From contig CM043952.1 in assembly GCA_014529385.2 (NCBI GenBank), positions 158,873,557 through 158,937,556 of the forward strand: 64,000 nucleotides of DNA, given 5' to 3'. Below, piece by piece: positions 18,101 through 29,506 of this stretch. A model generated the notes under the pieces. It was not told where the DNA came from and did no database searches. It saw only the letters and a list, made by a program, of their open reading frames with translations. Position numbers and translations under genes: made by a program. How positions within the stretch are numbered: position 1 is the first letter of the stretch; each line of letters starts with the position of its first letter. The stretch is from Adiantum capillus-veneris. Taxonomy: Eukaryota; Streptophyta; Polypodiopsida; Polypodiales; Pteridaceae.

Positions 18101-19248
18101 GAGGGAAGCAACTTGGATTGCTTCAACCCTTGCCAATCCCTAATTCACCATGGGAGAGCATATCCATGGATTTTATCTTTGGATTGCCTAAGTCTATCCA
18201 TGGGAATACGGGAATATGGACGATAGTAGACAGGTTCAGTAAACAAGCTCATTTTATACCTGTCAAAAAGACTATCAAAGCCCATCAAATGGCAACCCTC
18301 TTCATTTCGCAAATTTTCAAGTACCATGGCTTGCCAATGTCCATAGTGTCGGATAGAGATCCTAGAATGACCAGTAATTTCTGGAAGGGTCTCTTTGAGA
18401 ATTTAGGAACAAGGCTAAACTTCTCTTCGGCCTATCATCCACAAACTGATGGCCAAAGTGAAATAGCTAACCTAACTATTCTCGATCTACTAAAAGCCTA
18501 TGTAACGGAAGTAGATCAAAGATCCCAATGGGAGAAGTACTTACCCTTAGTAGAGTATGCTTACAATAACACTGTACATACTTCTACAGGAAAAGCACCT
18601 TTCGAGGTAATTGAGGGAAGATCAAAAAGTCCCTTGCTACTTAAGGTACATGGGAAGATCTTCGCTGCAGATGAGTATAGCCGAGACCTACAAGAATCTT
18701 TCCAAAAGATTAAGGATGCTATCTCTATCTCACAGCAAAGGCAAAAGGCTGCTGCTGACAAGCACAGAAGAGCCCAAGCCTTTAAAGAAAACGATTGGGT
18801 CTTGTTAAAGTTTCCCAAGGCTCGATTAAGGCACACGACGGGCAAGAATCCTACGGGCCACCAAAAGTACTATGCTAAACTAGCAAAAAGGTACTATGGT
18901 CCCTTCCAGATTCTTAGGCCAATCAATGAGATGGCCTATCAACTTAAGTTGCCCAATCATTGGCTCATACACAATGCTTTTCATGTGAGCCTCTTAAAGC
19001 CTTACAAAGGAGAGCCACCTCAAGAACCAACTATTGAAGACCCACCGGAGATCGAAGACCACGAGGAGGTGCTGCAGCCCGAGTCCATTCTCCGACATGA
19101 AGACAAGGTATTAAGAGGCGGTAAGACTATCCGACGATATCTTATTAAGTTTAAGAATTATCCTTTTGAAGATGCTAGATGGATGCAAGGCATACAATTA
19201 AAGGATAACCTAAACCTTGTCAATGCTTACAATGCTTCCCAAGAGTAA
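15115..19248 (+). CDS. Gag-pol polyprotein with C-terminal chromodomain, copy 1
   Basis: This is a 1377-residue uninterrupted frame. Gag occupies about residues 1-230, with a CCHC knuckle at 211-224 (CFKCGEQGHAYRAC). The aspartic protease follows with D273 in DPGSTHNFIS, where plant relatives usually have DSG or DTG. Reverse transcriptase covers about 465-665 (D558 in IDLKSGYHQ, D621/D622 in FFDD). RNase H covers about 760-880 (D768, and ADALSR near 875). Integrase has an HHCC finger H949-H956-C986-C989 and a D1019, D1080, E1116 triad with 35 residues between the last two. A chromodomain-like end (about 1320-1377, RRYLIKFKNY, ARWM) places it among chromoviruses, which target heterochromatin. 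The open frame extends upstream of the listed TTG, so the true gag start is uncertain. Copy 1 alone has D268. Confidence 0.95.
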   Translation: MAFIQQFDAAFGDEGFTESSKLRHVAMHFQKSARQWWSSLRANGEAPRTWKALRASIMKQFLATDAKDKVLTEWRSLKLSPNESIHKYVDKFWDLQLKATVFKKLDFGEQKQQFCAGLTEEMAEYVNSQRPRTISAVIHHTMVASRINFQTGGKRNNKPPENKGSNEPKGKDNVQKSPKGNSNKAKEKGVYKGKNKLSPEELERYRKDNRCFKCGEQGHAYRACPQKNNRQDPPRASLVEIQEEEIHQTHHKGSPLCHAWGKVREHDDFILFDPGSTHNFISMELATKLGIQSYEMGDILPADSAFKGQEASVTPLIGKLRLHVQGYVDKEDFFISPLKHEDVILGAPWFDRLAAHVKFPERRISFKFREKDMYIDAREMGNTIPIVHTPAFNKSIKSSISVYMIFVKDSQNEPNALAKENKSNQKELELSNFLKGFQDVFIDDIPSELPPKRGNDDHAIELLPGSSPPNKPPYRVSQAQQEEIMRQVHELIEKGMVRPSSSPFCSPVLLVQKKDGTYRMCVDYRALNRITIKNRFPVPRVEDLFDKLQGSTYFSRIDLKSGYHQIRIVDQDIVKTAFRTTFGLYEYIVMPFGLTNAPATFNRLMEKLFRPHRTFTGVFFDDIIIYSNSLEEHKQHLQVIFQVLRENKLYVNRKKSEFFLQEIQYLGHIISQDGIQMDPSKLEVIKGWPKPRNLHELRSFIGMCAYYRRFIEKFSQIAGPLHDLTKKNVRYTWSAKENNAFEKLKEKLISQPVLTLPDLSKPFEVQCDACGDCLGAVLLQEGHAIGYESRRLDPVEQALGIYEKELLAVLHALDSWKHYLLGTPFILRTDHQSLKYFMTQTKLSDKQMRWANFLSQFHFHIAHIAGKHNQVADALSRRPRVNAVSIATHNDLSLMIDEYAIDPDFRDVISALALGKKEEPFTLQDGYLLYGNRLCVTNSLREKVMYESHAPPYAGHRGIQSTLKGIETYFYWPTMKVNIHEYISKCVVCQKTKFDRGKQLGLLQPLPIPNSPWESISMDFIFGLPKSIHGNTGIWTIVDRFSKQAHFIPVKKTIKAHQMATLFISQIFKYHGLPMSIVSDRDPRMTSNFWKGLFENLGTRLNFSSAYHPQTDGQSEIANLTILDLLKAYVTEVDQRSQWEKYLPLVEYAYNNTVHTSTGKAPFEVIEGRSKSPLLLKVHGKIFAADEYSRDLQESFQKIKDAISISQQRQKAAADKHRRAQAFKENDWVLLKFPKARLRHTTGKNPTGHQKYYAKLAKRYYGPFQILRPINEMAYQLKLPNHWLIHNAFHVSLLKPYKGEPPQEPTIEDPPEIEDHEEVLQPESILRHEDKVLRGGKTIRRYLIKFKNYPFEDARWMQGIQLKDNLNLVNAYNASQE

Positions 19249-19605
19249 GCAAATGTACAAAATGTTAAAAATGAACAAAAATTTTTGTCTTATAAGACTC
19301 TCTTTTTCTTTATTTGTGCACAAAAATGAAGTAGTATGCATGCTTAGATCAAGTTTGCGGAGACGACGTCTCCCGAACACCAAGTAGAGCTTGTCACTCT
19401 ACTATGGAAGATTGATAGGACTAATGTGCAGACATGCTTGCGGCAGCCTCAGGCTCTCAAGCGCCAAATGGACTAGTCATCCATTATGGAATGATGTCGT
19501 AGGGTAACATAGGGATCCTCTACCCGCTAAGAAAAGGACTCATGCATATGCTTTATCTTCTCTACACCATAGTCGAGGACGACTATGATTTCAAGAGAGA
19601 GGTAA
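19249..19605 (+). other. 3' untranslated region and polypurine tract, copy 1
   Basis: About 350 non-coding bases lie between the polyprotein stop and LTR 2. A purine run (19593-19602, AAGAGAGAGG) lies three bases before the LTR and is the likely plus-strand primer. The equivalent tracts of the other units are at 26906, 34218 and 41531. Confidence 0.7.
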
Positions 19606-21195
19606 TGTCATAATAATCAATATCTAATTCTCCTAAATGATTTTCTCATATTAAACTGATCATTTAATGTGGGGAAGTGCCAAGGGAGAAAAAGCTAGAA
19701 TATTGGTTAAGTTAGCAGACCGGCCACAGTAGGGATCCAAAGGAGGGAAAATAGGGATCCAAAGGGGGGGCCATCTGCAAAAGAGCCATGTGAAACAACG
19801 GGCTAAAAAGACCCTAAGGTTCAGCCCATTAAGACTTCCAAAATGCTAAGGTTCCAAAATTCAAAGGTTGTGTCCAAAGGTCAACCTTAGGGAAAATTGG
19901 ATGCTTAGTGTGTGCCCAAAAAGTCTTTCTACATCCCTACATGGGAGGGGGCGAGCCCCAAAGCTAGGGGATGAGAGAGAAAGCCACACACACACACACA
20001 GGCTCCCTTTACACAAAGGGAATGAGGGACACATGTCAGCTCCCTAGGCCAGATGCCCACAAGGTATGCCCAATTCCTATTGGAAGACCCTTGAAGTGGA
20101 CCAATGAGAATTAGGCTAGAGTAAATCTAGTTTAATTAATTTAAAAACATTTAATAAAAGAAACCAATAAGAATTAAGTGTCCTAGAAGACTATTGGGCA
20201 GTCTCCCAAGGGGTCCAATGAGCATTCAGGAGCCCCATGGCTTGCCTGATTCCTATTGGCCAGGAGGCAAAGGGGTCCAATGAGAGTTTAGTTTAATTAT
20301 TTAATTATCTAAAGCTCTCACAAAAGGGGAAAGGGGGACACATGTCAGAAGGCTATCACTTATGCTGCTTAATCCCTATTGGCTTGACCTGGGGAGGTCC
20401 AATGAGGCAAAAGCCAGACTAACTTAGCAGCTAGGGCTCGCCCAAGAGAGAGAGGGGGCTGATTTTTGCTTGGCATTGACACACACACTCTCACACTTGA
20501 CCATGTGTGAAGGGAAAATACTCTATCTCCTCCCAAGCTTTAATGGAGAGCTCATCACCTACTCCAAGCTTGTGAGATAGAAGCCTACATCAACACTCTC
20601 TTGGCATGTGGATGCAAATCCAACCAAGAGCCAAGCTTCAATGCATGCTCATCTTCTCTACCAAGCTAATTACTAAGCTAAGGTATGCTAATATGAGTGA
20701 TTATGTGAGGAGATGTACTTCTTTCTCGTAAGATACTTCTTTTTCCTCTCAATCTACTCTCATACCCTGCTAGCTCTCACCATCTTCGAAGGTGTGTGAG
20801 GTCTTGGGTCTGAGAACGGGGATAATTCAAGTTGTGTTTGATTAAGTGTTTTGCTTGGTGTATGAAGCTTCCATCTTCATTGCACTAGCTCGTCTTGAAG
20901 GAACACAAAGAATTGTATTGTACAATGTCTCTCTTGATGGGAGAAACCATAATACAAAGCCTTTTGGAGGGGGGACCGGCTCCATGCAAATCCGGTCCTC
21001 AACTGTTGTCAATAGCTTAATTGCTCTCTCTTTTGAAAGTATTGTCGATGCTATCTAACTAGGTGTTATGCTTTTTGTTGCTCTCTCCACCCAAGCACTC
21101 TTGTAATTCTCATTAGGAATCAACTCTAATGAAATGCTCACTATGTTCATGCTAATTTCCGCTACACATAAGATTTTAGGCCATTAAATGTTACA
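19606..21195 (+). repeat. LTR 2, shared between units 1 and 2
   Basis: This 1590-bp LTR differs from LTR 1 by one base seen by eye (a G near 20684). It serves as the 3' LTR of unit 1 and the 5' LTR of unit 2. The four ATTGG/CCAAT modules are kept. Confidence 0.95.
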
Positions 21196-21612
21196 TTGGT
21201 ATCAGAGCTCAAGGTTTCTCTTTTCTTGCTCAAGAAGGGAGGTCCTCAAGCTAGCTACAAATGGTTGGTATTATTAATTGCCTGTGAGTAAGTAGAATAG
21301 GGATTTTTCAGCCTTGCAGTGCGCCTGCCTTTGTGCAGTTAACGGGGCATCACCGTCGAGAGCTATGGTCTTAATAGTGGAGTCCTACGGGGCTTGCCTA
21401 CGGCTTAACCACTATTGAGCTATTAGAAGCTTGACAGGAGCCGGTGCTGTTTTGGTGTCGAAAGACCCTCTCTTCTATTCCTTGCAATTAATGGTATTCG
21501 AGCCGCGGGTACAGTAGCTTGAGTGCTTTTTCTAAAGGGGTAAAGAGGAGTAGCAACTAGGGCTTGAAGTGCCAAAGTACACCTAAAAAGTTTACACCTA
21601 AAAGTTGTTAGA

Positions 21613-22194
21613 ATGGCTGACAATATTAAAGAGAGTGAAATTAATGTTGATAACTTTGATTTTGCTCATGAGCAAGCTACTAATGATGCTTCAATGCTTG
21701 TTAATTATCTTGTTTCTAGGCTTCAACAAGCCATGGGCAATCCATCTCTCCAAAGTGAAGTGCAACGGCAGCTCCGTGCTCACGGGATTCTCCAAGCTCA
21801 TCACCATGACGAGAGAACACCTAGGAAGCCTCCTTGTGAGACTACCAAAAGAGGTCTCTCTCCGATTCGGGAAGAAGAAGAGAATCCATATGAAGGGCTC
21901 AAGAACTTACTTCTTGATGATGCATCTCCTTCCCAAAGGAGAACTCAAGAGCCTCCACCGAAGGAACGAGAAAGAAGCGAGTCTCCCGCCACCTCGGCGG
22001 AGATGGCTCCACGAAGACGGCGGGCTAAACGCTCTCCATCACCACCAAAGCGGAGAAGACCATCACACTCTTCTCCACGCCATAATTCAAAGAGGGATGA
22101 TAAAAAGCAAGAGAAGAAAAAGGCGAGAAAGAGGACACCCTCTTCTCCATCTTCTTTATCCTCTTCCTCTTATGAAAGCTATGGTGAAGAATAA
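21613..22194 (+). CDS. SR-rich leader ORF (193 aa), copy 2
   Basis: The protein is identical to copy 1. It has the same acidic head and RS-like tail and lies 417 bases downstream of LTR 2. Confidence 0.65.
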   Translation: MADNIKESEINVDNFDFAHEQATNDASMLVNYLVSRLQQAMGNPSLQSEVQRQLRAHGILQAHHHDERTPRKPPCETTKRGLSPIREEEENPYEGLKNLLLDDASPSQRRTQEPPPKERERSESPATSAEMAPRRRRAKRSPSPPKRRRPSHSSPRHNSKRDDKKQEKKKARKRTPSSPSSLSSSSYESYGEE

Positions 22195-22427
22195 AAGATC
22201 AAGACAAGAAAAAGGCGAGAAAGAGGTCACCCTCTTCTCCACCTTCTTCAAATTCTTCATCTTCTGAAGAAAGTGATGGTGGAACTTTTGAACCATCAAA
22301 AAGAAGAGGCCATAGGAAATCCTATGCCGCATGGAAGAGGTCGTCCAAGCTGAAGAAATTCAAAGAGGGAGGGAAGAGCATCTCTTTCCTTACCTATGAT
22401 GGCACCTTCGGTGCTACAGACAAAGTT

Positions 22428-25400
22428 TTGGCCTTTATCCAGCAATTCGATGCGGCGTTTGGAGATGAGGGCTTCACGGAGTCCTCTAAGCTACGCCATG
22501 TAGCTATGCACTTTCAAAAGTCCGCCAGACAATGGTGGTCTAGCCTACGAGCCAACGGTGAAGCTCCACGAACATGGAAGGCTTTAAGAGCTTCCATTAT
22601 GAAGCAGTTTTTGGCCACCGATGCCAAAGACAAAGTACTCACCGAATGGCGAAGCTTAAAGCTCTCTCCCAATGAATCCATCCACAAATATGTAGACAAG
22701 TTTTGGGACCTACAACTCAAAGCCACTGTCTTCAAAAAGTTGGATTTTGGAGAGCAAAAGCAACAATTTTGTGCGGGCTTAACCGAAGAAATGGCGGAGT
22801 ATGTCAACTCCCAAAGGCCACGTACCATATCGGCGGTAATACACCATACTATGGTGGCCTCGCGAATCAATTTCCAAACGGGGGGTAAAAGAAATAATAA
22901 GCCCCCGGAAAACAAAGGTTCCAATGAGCCTAAGGGGAAGGACAATGTCCAAAAGTCTCCTAAGGGCAATTCCAACAAAGCTAAAGAGAAGGGAGTTTAC
23001 AAAGGAAAGAATAAACTCTCTCCTGAAGAGCTTGAGCGTTATCGTAAAGATAACCGGTGTTTCAAGTGCGGCGAACAAGGGCATGCGTACCGCGCTTGTC
23101 CCCAAAAGAACAACCGCCAAGATCCTCCTAGAGCTTCTTTGGTTGAAATCCAAGAGGAGGAGATTCACCAAACTCACCACAAAGGATCTCCTCTATGCCA
23201 TGCTTGGGGAAAGGTAAGAGAACATGATGCTTTTATTCTCTTTGACCCTGGTTCTACTCACAATTTCATATCTATGGAGTTAGCCACCAAGCTAGGCATA
23301 CAATCCTACGAGATGGGAGATATCCTACCCGCAGACAGTGCCTTCAAGGGGCAAGAAGCTTCAGTCACTCCCTTAATCGGGAAATTGAGGCTTCATGTCC
23401 AAGGCTATGTGGACAAAGAGGATTTCTTTATCTCTCCTCTCAAGCATGAGGATGTAATCCTAGGGGCACCATGGTTTGACCGTCTGGCTGCCCATGTTAA
23501 ATTTCCTGAAAGGAGAATCTCCTTTAAGTTCAGGGAAAAGGACATGTATATAGATGCTAGGGAGATGGGTAACACCATCCCCATTGTACATACACCAGCT
23601 TTCAACAAGTCAATAAAGAGCTCTATTTCCGTGTACATGATTTTTGTTAAAGATTCTCAAAATGAACCTAATGCTTTAGCAAAAGAAAATAAAAGCAACC
23701 AAAAGGAATTAGAGTTATCCAATTTTCTCAAGGGGTTTCAAGATGTCTTTATTGACGACATCCCTTCTGAGCTACCTCCTAAACGAGGTAATGACGACCA
23801 TGCAATTGAACTTCTTCCAGGAAGTTCACCGCCTAACAAACCTCCTTATAGAGTTTCTCAAGCTCAACAAGAGGAGATTATGCGGCAAGTGCATGAGTTA
23901 ATTGAGAAGGGCATGGTTAGGCCTAGCTCATCTCCATTTTGCTCACCTGTGCTATTAGTGCAAAAGAAAGACGGCACATATCGTATGTGTGTCGACTATA
24001 GAGCACTAAATAGGATCACTATCAAGAATAGGTTTCCCGTTCCACGGGTAGAAGACCTATTTGATAAGCTACAAGGATCGACCTACTTCAGTAGGATTGA
24101 CCTAAAAAGTGGCTATCATCAAATAAGGATAGTTGATCAAGACATTGTAAAGACCGCATTTCGTACTACATTTGGTCTTTACGAATACATTGTCATGCCT
24201 TTTGGCTTGACTAATGCACCAGCCACATTTAACCGCTTGATGGAGAAGCTGTTCAGACCTCATCGAACCTTCACTGGAGTGTTCTTTGATGATATTATCA
24301 TCTACTCTAATTCATTAGAGGAACATAAGCAACACCTCCAGGTAATATTTCAAGTTTTAAGAGAGAATAAACTTTATGTTAATCGAAAGAAAAGTGAATT
24401 TTTCTTGCAAGAGATTCAATATTTAGGTCACATTATCTCTCAAGATGGAATCCAAATGGATCCATCCAAGTTAGAGGTAATAAAAGGATGGCCTAAACCA
24501 AGGAATCTTCATGAACTAAGAAGCTTTATAGGTATGTGTGCATACTATAGACGCTTCATAGAAAAGTTCTCACAAATTGCGGGACCATTACATGACCTAA
24601 CAAAGAAAAATGTTAGGTATACGTGGTCTGCTAAGGAGAACAATGCTTTCGAAAAGCTTAAAGAAAAGCTTATCTCTCAACCTGTGCTTACACTACCGGA
24701 TCTCTCAAAACCATTTGAGGTCCAATGTGATGCTTGTGGTGATTGCCTTGGGGCTGTTTTGCTCCAAGAAGGGCACGCCATAGGCTATGAGAGTCGAAGG
24801 CTCGACCCTGTTGAGCAAGCTCTAGGCATATACGAAAAAGAACTCCTTGCAGTTCTACATGCCTTAGACTCATGGAAGCACTATTTATTGGGGACTCCTT
24901 TCATTCTGCGAACGGATCACCAAAGTCTTAAGTACTTCATGACGCAGACCAAGCTCTCCGACAAACAAATGAGGTGGGCAAATTTCCTTTCGCAATTTCA
25001 TTTTCATATTGCTCACATTGCTGGCAAGCATAATCAAGTAGCCGATGCACTCTCAAGACGACCGAGAGTGAATGCGGTTTCCATAGCAACTCACAATGAT
25101 CTATCTTTAATGATAGATGAGTATGCTATTGATCCCGATTTTAGAGATGTGATTTCAGCCCTTGCCTTAGGGAAGAAAGAAGAACCATTTACTTTACAAG
25201 ATGGCTATCTTCTCTATGGCAATAGACTATGCGTTACTAACTCACTACGTGAGAAAGTAATGTATGAATCTCATGCTCCCCCATATGCGGGGCATAGAGG
25301 GATTCAGTCTACCCTAAAGGGAATTGAAACATATTTCTATTGGCCTACCATGAAAGTGAACATACATGAGTATATTTCCAAATGTGTGGTATGTCAAAAG

Positions 25401-26561
25401 ACAAAATTTGATAGAGGGAAGCAACTTGGATTGCTTCAACCCTTGCCAATCCCTAATTCACCATGGGAGAGCATATCCATGGATTTTATCTTTGGATTGC
25501 CTAAGTCTATCCATGGGAATACGGGAATATGGACGATAGTAGACAGGTTCAGTAAACAAGCTCATTTTATACCTGTCAAAAAGACTATCAAAGCCCATCA
25601 AATGGCAACCCTCTTCATTTCGCAAATTTTCAAGTACCATGGCTTGCCAATGTCCATAGTGTCGGATAGAGATCCTAGAATGACCAGTAATTTCTGGAAG
25701 GGTCTCTTTGAGAATTTAGGAACAAGGCTAAACTTCTCTTCGGCCTATCATCCACAAACTGATGGCCAAAGTGAAATAGCTAACCTAACTATTCTCGATC
25801 TACTAAAAGCCTATGTAACGGAAGTAGATCAAAGATCCCAATGGGAGAAGTACTTACCCTTAGTAGAGTATGCTTACAATAACACTGTACATACTTCTAC
25901 AGGAAAAGCACCTTTCGAGGTAATTGAGGGAAGATCAAAAAGTCCCTTGCTACTTAAGGTACATGGGAAGATCTTCGCTGCAGATGAGTATAGCCGAGAC
26001 CTACAAGAATCTTTCCAAAAGATTAAGGATGCTATCTCTATCTCACAGCAAAGGCAAAAGGCTGCTGCTGACAAGCACAGAAGAGCCCAAGCCTTTAAAG
26101 AAAACGATTGGGTCTTGTTAAAGTTTCCCAAGGCTCGATTAAGGCACACGACGGGCAAGAATCCTACGGGCCACCAAAAGTACTATGCTAAACTAGCAAA
26201 AAGGTACTATGGTCCCTTCCAGATTCTGAGGCCAATCAATGAGATGGCCTATCAACTTAAGTTGCCCAATCATTGGCTCATACACAATGCTTTTCATGTG
26301 AGCCTCTTAAAGCCTTACAAAGGAGAGCCACCTCAAGAACCAACTATTGAAGACCCACCGGAGATCGAAGACCACGAGGAGGTGCTGCAGCCCGAGTCCA
26401 TTCTCCGACATGAAGACAAGGTATTAAGAGGCGGTAAGACTATCCGACGATATCTTATTAAGTTTAAGAATTATCCTTTTGAAGATGCTAGATGGATGCA
26501 AGGCATACAATTAAAGGATAACCTAAACCTTGTCAATGCTTACAATGCTTCCCAAGAGTAA
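22428..26561 (+). CDS. Gag-pol-chromodomain polyprotein, copy 2
   Basis: All protease, RT, RNase H, integrase and chromodomain motifs are as in copy 1. It has A268 instead of D268, and keeps P160 and G318 like copy 1. It carries one silent change of its own near 26227 and one non-coding change near 26747. The frame is open throughout. Confidence 0.95.
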   Translation: MAFIQQFDAAFGDEGFTESSKLRHVAMHFQKSARQWWSSLRANGEAPRTWKALRASIMKQFLATDAKDKVLTEWRSLKLSPNESIHKYVDKFWDLQLKATVFKKLDFGEQKQQFCAGLTEEMAEYVNSQRPRTISAVIHHTMVASRINFQTGGKRNNKPPENKGSNEPKGKDNVQKSPKGNSNKAKEKGVYKGKNKLSPEELERYRKDNRCFKCGEQGHAYRACPQKNNRQDPPRASLVEIQEEEIHQTHHKGSPLCHAWGKVREHDAFILFDPGSTHNFISMELATKLGIQSYEMGDILPADSAFKGQEASVTPLIGKLRLHVQGYVDKEDFFISPLKHEDVILGAPWFDRLAAHVKFPERRISFKFREKDMYIDAREMGNTIPIVHTPAFNKSIKSSISVYMIFVKDSQNEPNALAKENKSNQKELELSNFLKGFQDVFIDDIPSELPPKRGNDDHAIELLPGSSPPNKPPYRVSQAQQEEIMRQVHELIEKGMVRPSSSPFCSPVLLVQKKDGTYRMCVDYRALNRITIKNRFPVPRVEDLFDKLQGSTYFSRIDLKSGYHQIRIVDQDIVKTAFRTTFGLYEYIVMPFGLTNAPATFNRLMEKLFRPHRTFTGVFFDDIIIYSNSLEEHKQHLQVIFQVLRENKLYVNRKKSEFFLQEIQYLGHIISQDGIQMDPSKLEVIKGWPKPRNLHELRSFIGMCAYYRRFIEKFSQIAGPLHDLTKKNVRYTWSAKENNAFEKLKEKLISQPVLTLPDLSKPFEVQCDACGDCLGAVLLQEGHAIGYESRRLDPVEQALGIYEKELLAVLHALDSWKHYLLGTPFILRTDHQSLKYFMTQTKLSDKQMRWANFLSQFHFHIAHIAGKHNQVADALSRRPRVNAVSIATHNDLSLMIDEYAIDPDFRDVISALALGKKEEPFTLQDGYLLYGNRLCVTNSLREKVMYESHAPPYAGHRGIQSTLKGIETYFYWPTMKVNIHEYISKCVVCQKTKFDRGKQLGLLQPLPIPNSPWESISMDFIFGLPKSIHGNTGIWTIVDRFSKQAHFIPVKKTIKAHQMATLFISQIFKYHGLPMSIVSDRDPRMTSNFWKGLFENLGTRLNFSSAYHPQTDGQSEIANLTILDLLKAYVTEVDQRSQWEKYLPLVEYAYNNTVHTSTGKAPFEVIEGRSKSPLLLKVHGKIFAADEYSRDLQESFQKIKDAISISQQRQKAAADKHRRAQAFKENDWVLLKFPKARLRHTTGKNPTGHQKYYAKLAKRYYGPFQILRPINEMAYQLKLPNHWLIHNAFHVSLLKPYKGEPPQEPTIEDPPEIEDHEEVLQPESILRHEDKVLRGGKTIRRYLIKFKNYPFEDARWMQGIQLKDNLNLVNAYNASQE

Positions 26562-26918
26562 GCAAATGTACAAAATGTTAAAAATGAACAAAAATTTTTG
26601 TCTTATAAGACTCTCTTTTTCTTTATTTGTGCACAAAAATGAAGTAGTATGCATGCTTAGATCAAGTTTGCGGAGACGACGTCTCCCGAACACCAAGTAG
26701 AGCTTGTCACTCTACTATGGAAGATTGATAGGACTAATGTGCAGACTTGCTTGCGGCAGCCTCAGGCTCTCAAGCGCCAAATGGACTAGTCATCCATTAT
26801 GGAATGATGTCGTAGGGTAACATAGGGATCCTCTACCCGCTAAGAAAAGGACTCATGCATATGCTTTATCTTCTCTACACCATAGTCGAGGACGACTATG
26901 ATTTCAAGAGAGAGGTAA

Positions 26919-28507
26919 TGTCATAATAATCAATATCTAATTCTCCTAAATGATTTTCTCATATTAAACTGATCATTTAATGTGGGGAAGTGCCAAGGGA
27001 GAAAAAGCTAGAATATTGGTTAAGTTAGCAGACCGGCCACAGTAGGGATCCAAAGGAGGGAAAATAGGGATCCAAAGGGGGGGCCATCTGCAAAAGAGCC
27101 ATGTGAAACAACGGGCTAAAAAGACCCTAAGGTTCAGCCCATTAAGACTTCCAAATGCTAAGGTTCCAAAATTCAAAGGTTGTGTCCAAAGGTCAACCTT
27201 AGGGAAAATTGGATGCTTAGTGTGTGCCCAAAAAGTCTTTCTACATCCCTACATGGGAGGGGGCGAGCCCCAAAGCTAGGGGATGAGAGAGAAAGCCACA
27301 CACACACACACAGGCTCCCTTTACACAAAGGGAATGAGGGACACATGTCAGCTCCCTAGGCCAGATGCCCACAAGGTATGCCCAATTCCTATTGGAAGAC
27401 CCTTGAAGTGGACCAATGAGAATTAGGCTAGAGTAAATCTAGTTTAATTAATTTAAAAACATTTAATAAAAGAAACCAATAAGAATTAAGTGTCCTAGAA
27501 GACTATTGGGCAGTCTCCCAAGGGGTCCAATGAGCATTCAGGAGCCCCATGGCTTGCCTGATTCCTATTGGCCAGGAGGCAAAGGGGTCCAATGAGAGTT
27601 TAGTTTAATTATTTAATTATCTAAAGCTCTCACAAAAGGGGAAAGGGGGACACATGTCAGAAGGCTATCACTTATGCTGCTTAATCCCTATTGGCTTGAC
27701 CTGGGGAGGTCCAATGAGGCAAAAGCCAGACTAACTTAGCAGCTAGGGCTCGCCCAAGAGAGAGAGGGGGCTGATTTTTGCTTGGCATTGACACACACAC
27801 TCTCACACTTGACCATGTGTGAAGGGAAAATACTCTATCTCCTCCCAAGCTTTAATGGAGAGCTCATCACCTACTCCAAGCTTGTGAGATAGAAGCCTAC
27901 ATCAACACTCTCTTGGCATGTGGATGCAAATCCAACCAAGAGCCAAGCTTCAATGCATGCTCATCTTCTCTACCAAGCTAATTACTAAGCTAAGCTATGC
28001 TAATATGAGTGATTATGTGAGGAGATGTACTTCTTTCTCGTAAGATACTTCTTTTTCCTCTCAATCTACTCTCATACCCTGCTAGCTCTCACCATCTTCG
28101 AAGGTGTGTGAGGTCTTGGGTCTGAGAACGGGGATAATTCAAGTTGTGTTTGATTAAGTGTTTTGCTTGGTGTATGAAGCTTCCATCTTCATTGCACTAG
28201 CTCGTCTTGAAGGAACACAAAGAATTGTATTGTACAATGTCTCTCTTGATGGGAGAAACCATAATACAAAGCCTTTTGGAGGGGGGACCGGCTCCATGCA
28301 AATCCGGTCCTCAACTGTTGTCAATAGCTTAATTGCTCTCTCTTTTGAAAGTATTGTCGATGCTATCTAACTAGGTGTTATGCTTTTTGTTGCTCTCTCC
28401 ACCCAAGCACTCTTGTAATTCTCATTAGGAATCAACTCTAATGAAATGCTCACTATGTTCATGCTAATTTCCGCTACACATAAGATTTTAGGCCATTAAA
28501 TGTTACA
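26919..28507 (+). repeat. LTR 3, shared between units 2 and 3
   Basis: This LTR is 1589 bp, one base shorter than LTR 1 in an A run near 27154. It is otherwise the same by eye, including the four CCAAT modules. Confidence 0.95.
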
Positions 28508-28924
28508 TTGGTATCAGAGCTCAAGGTTTCTCTTTTCTTGCTCAAGAAGGGAGGTCCTCAAGCTAGCTACAAATGGTTGGTATTATTAATTGCCTGTGAG
28601 TAAGTAGAATAGGGATTTTTCAGCCTTGCAGTGCGCCTGCCTTTGTGCAGTTAACGGGGCATCACCGTCGAGAGCTATGGTCTTAATAGTGGAGTCCTAC
28701 GGGGCTTGCCTACGGCTTAACCACTATTGAGCTATTAGAAGCTTGACAGGAGCCGGTGCTGTTTTGGTGTCGAAAGACCCTCTCTTCTATTCCTTGCAAT
28801 TAATGGTATTCGAGCCGCGGGTACAGTAGCTTGAGTGCTTTTTCTAAAGGGGTAAAGAGGAGTAGCAACTAGGGCTTGAAGTGCCAAAGTACACCTAAAA
28901 AGTTTACACCTAAAAGTTGTTAGA

Positions 28925-29506
28925 ATGGCTGACAATATTAAAGAGAGTGAAATTAATGTTGATAACTTTGATTTTGCTCATGAGCAAGCTACTAATGATG
29001 CTTCAATGCTTGTTAATTATCTTGTTTCTAGGCTTCAACAAGCCATGGGCAATCCATCTCTCCAAAGTGAAGTGCAACGGCAGCTCCGTGCTCACGGGAT
29101 TCTCCAAGCTCATCACCATGACGAGAGAACACCTAGGAAGCCTCCTTGTGAGACTACCAAAAGAGGTCTCTCTCCGATTCGGGAAGAAGAAGAGAATCCA
29201 TATGAAGGGCTCAAGAACTTACTTCTTGATGATGCATCTCCTTCCCAAAGGAGAACTCAAGAGCCTCCACCGAAGGAACGAGAAAGAAGCGAGTCTCCCG
29301 CCACCTCGGCGGAGATGGCTCCACGAAGACGGCGGGCTAAACGCTCTCCATCACCACCAAAGCGGAGAAGACCATCACACTCTTCTCCACGCCATAATTC
29401 AAAGAGGGATGATAAAAAGCAAGAGAAGAAAAAGGCGAGAAAGAGGACACCCTCTTCTCCATCTTCTTTATCCTCTTCCTCTTATGAAAGCTATGGTGAA
29501 GAATAA
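28925..29506 (+). CDS. SR-rich leader ORF (193 aa), copy 3
   Basis: The protein is identical to copies 1, 2 and 4. That it is unchanged across units shows how recent the amplification is. Confidence 0.65.
   Translation: MADNIKESEINVDNFDFAHEQATNDASMLVNYLVSRLQQAMGNPSLQSEVQRQLRAHGILQAHHHDERTPRKPPCETTKRGLSPIREEEENPYEGLKNLLLDDASPSQRRTQEPPPKERERSESPATSAEMAPRRRRAKRSPSPPKRRRPSHSSPRHNSKRDDKKQEKKKARKRTPSSPSSLSSSSYESYGEE

Noticed and set aside
15201-18845. Several 60-154 aa minus-strand and off-frame ORFs inside each gag-pol copy
   Set aside because: All are antisense or shifted shadows of the 1377-aa polyprotein.
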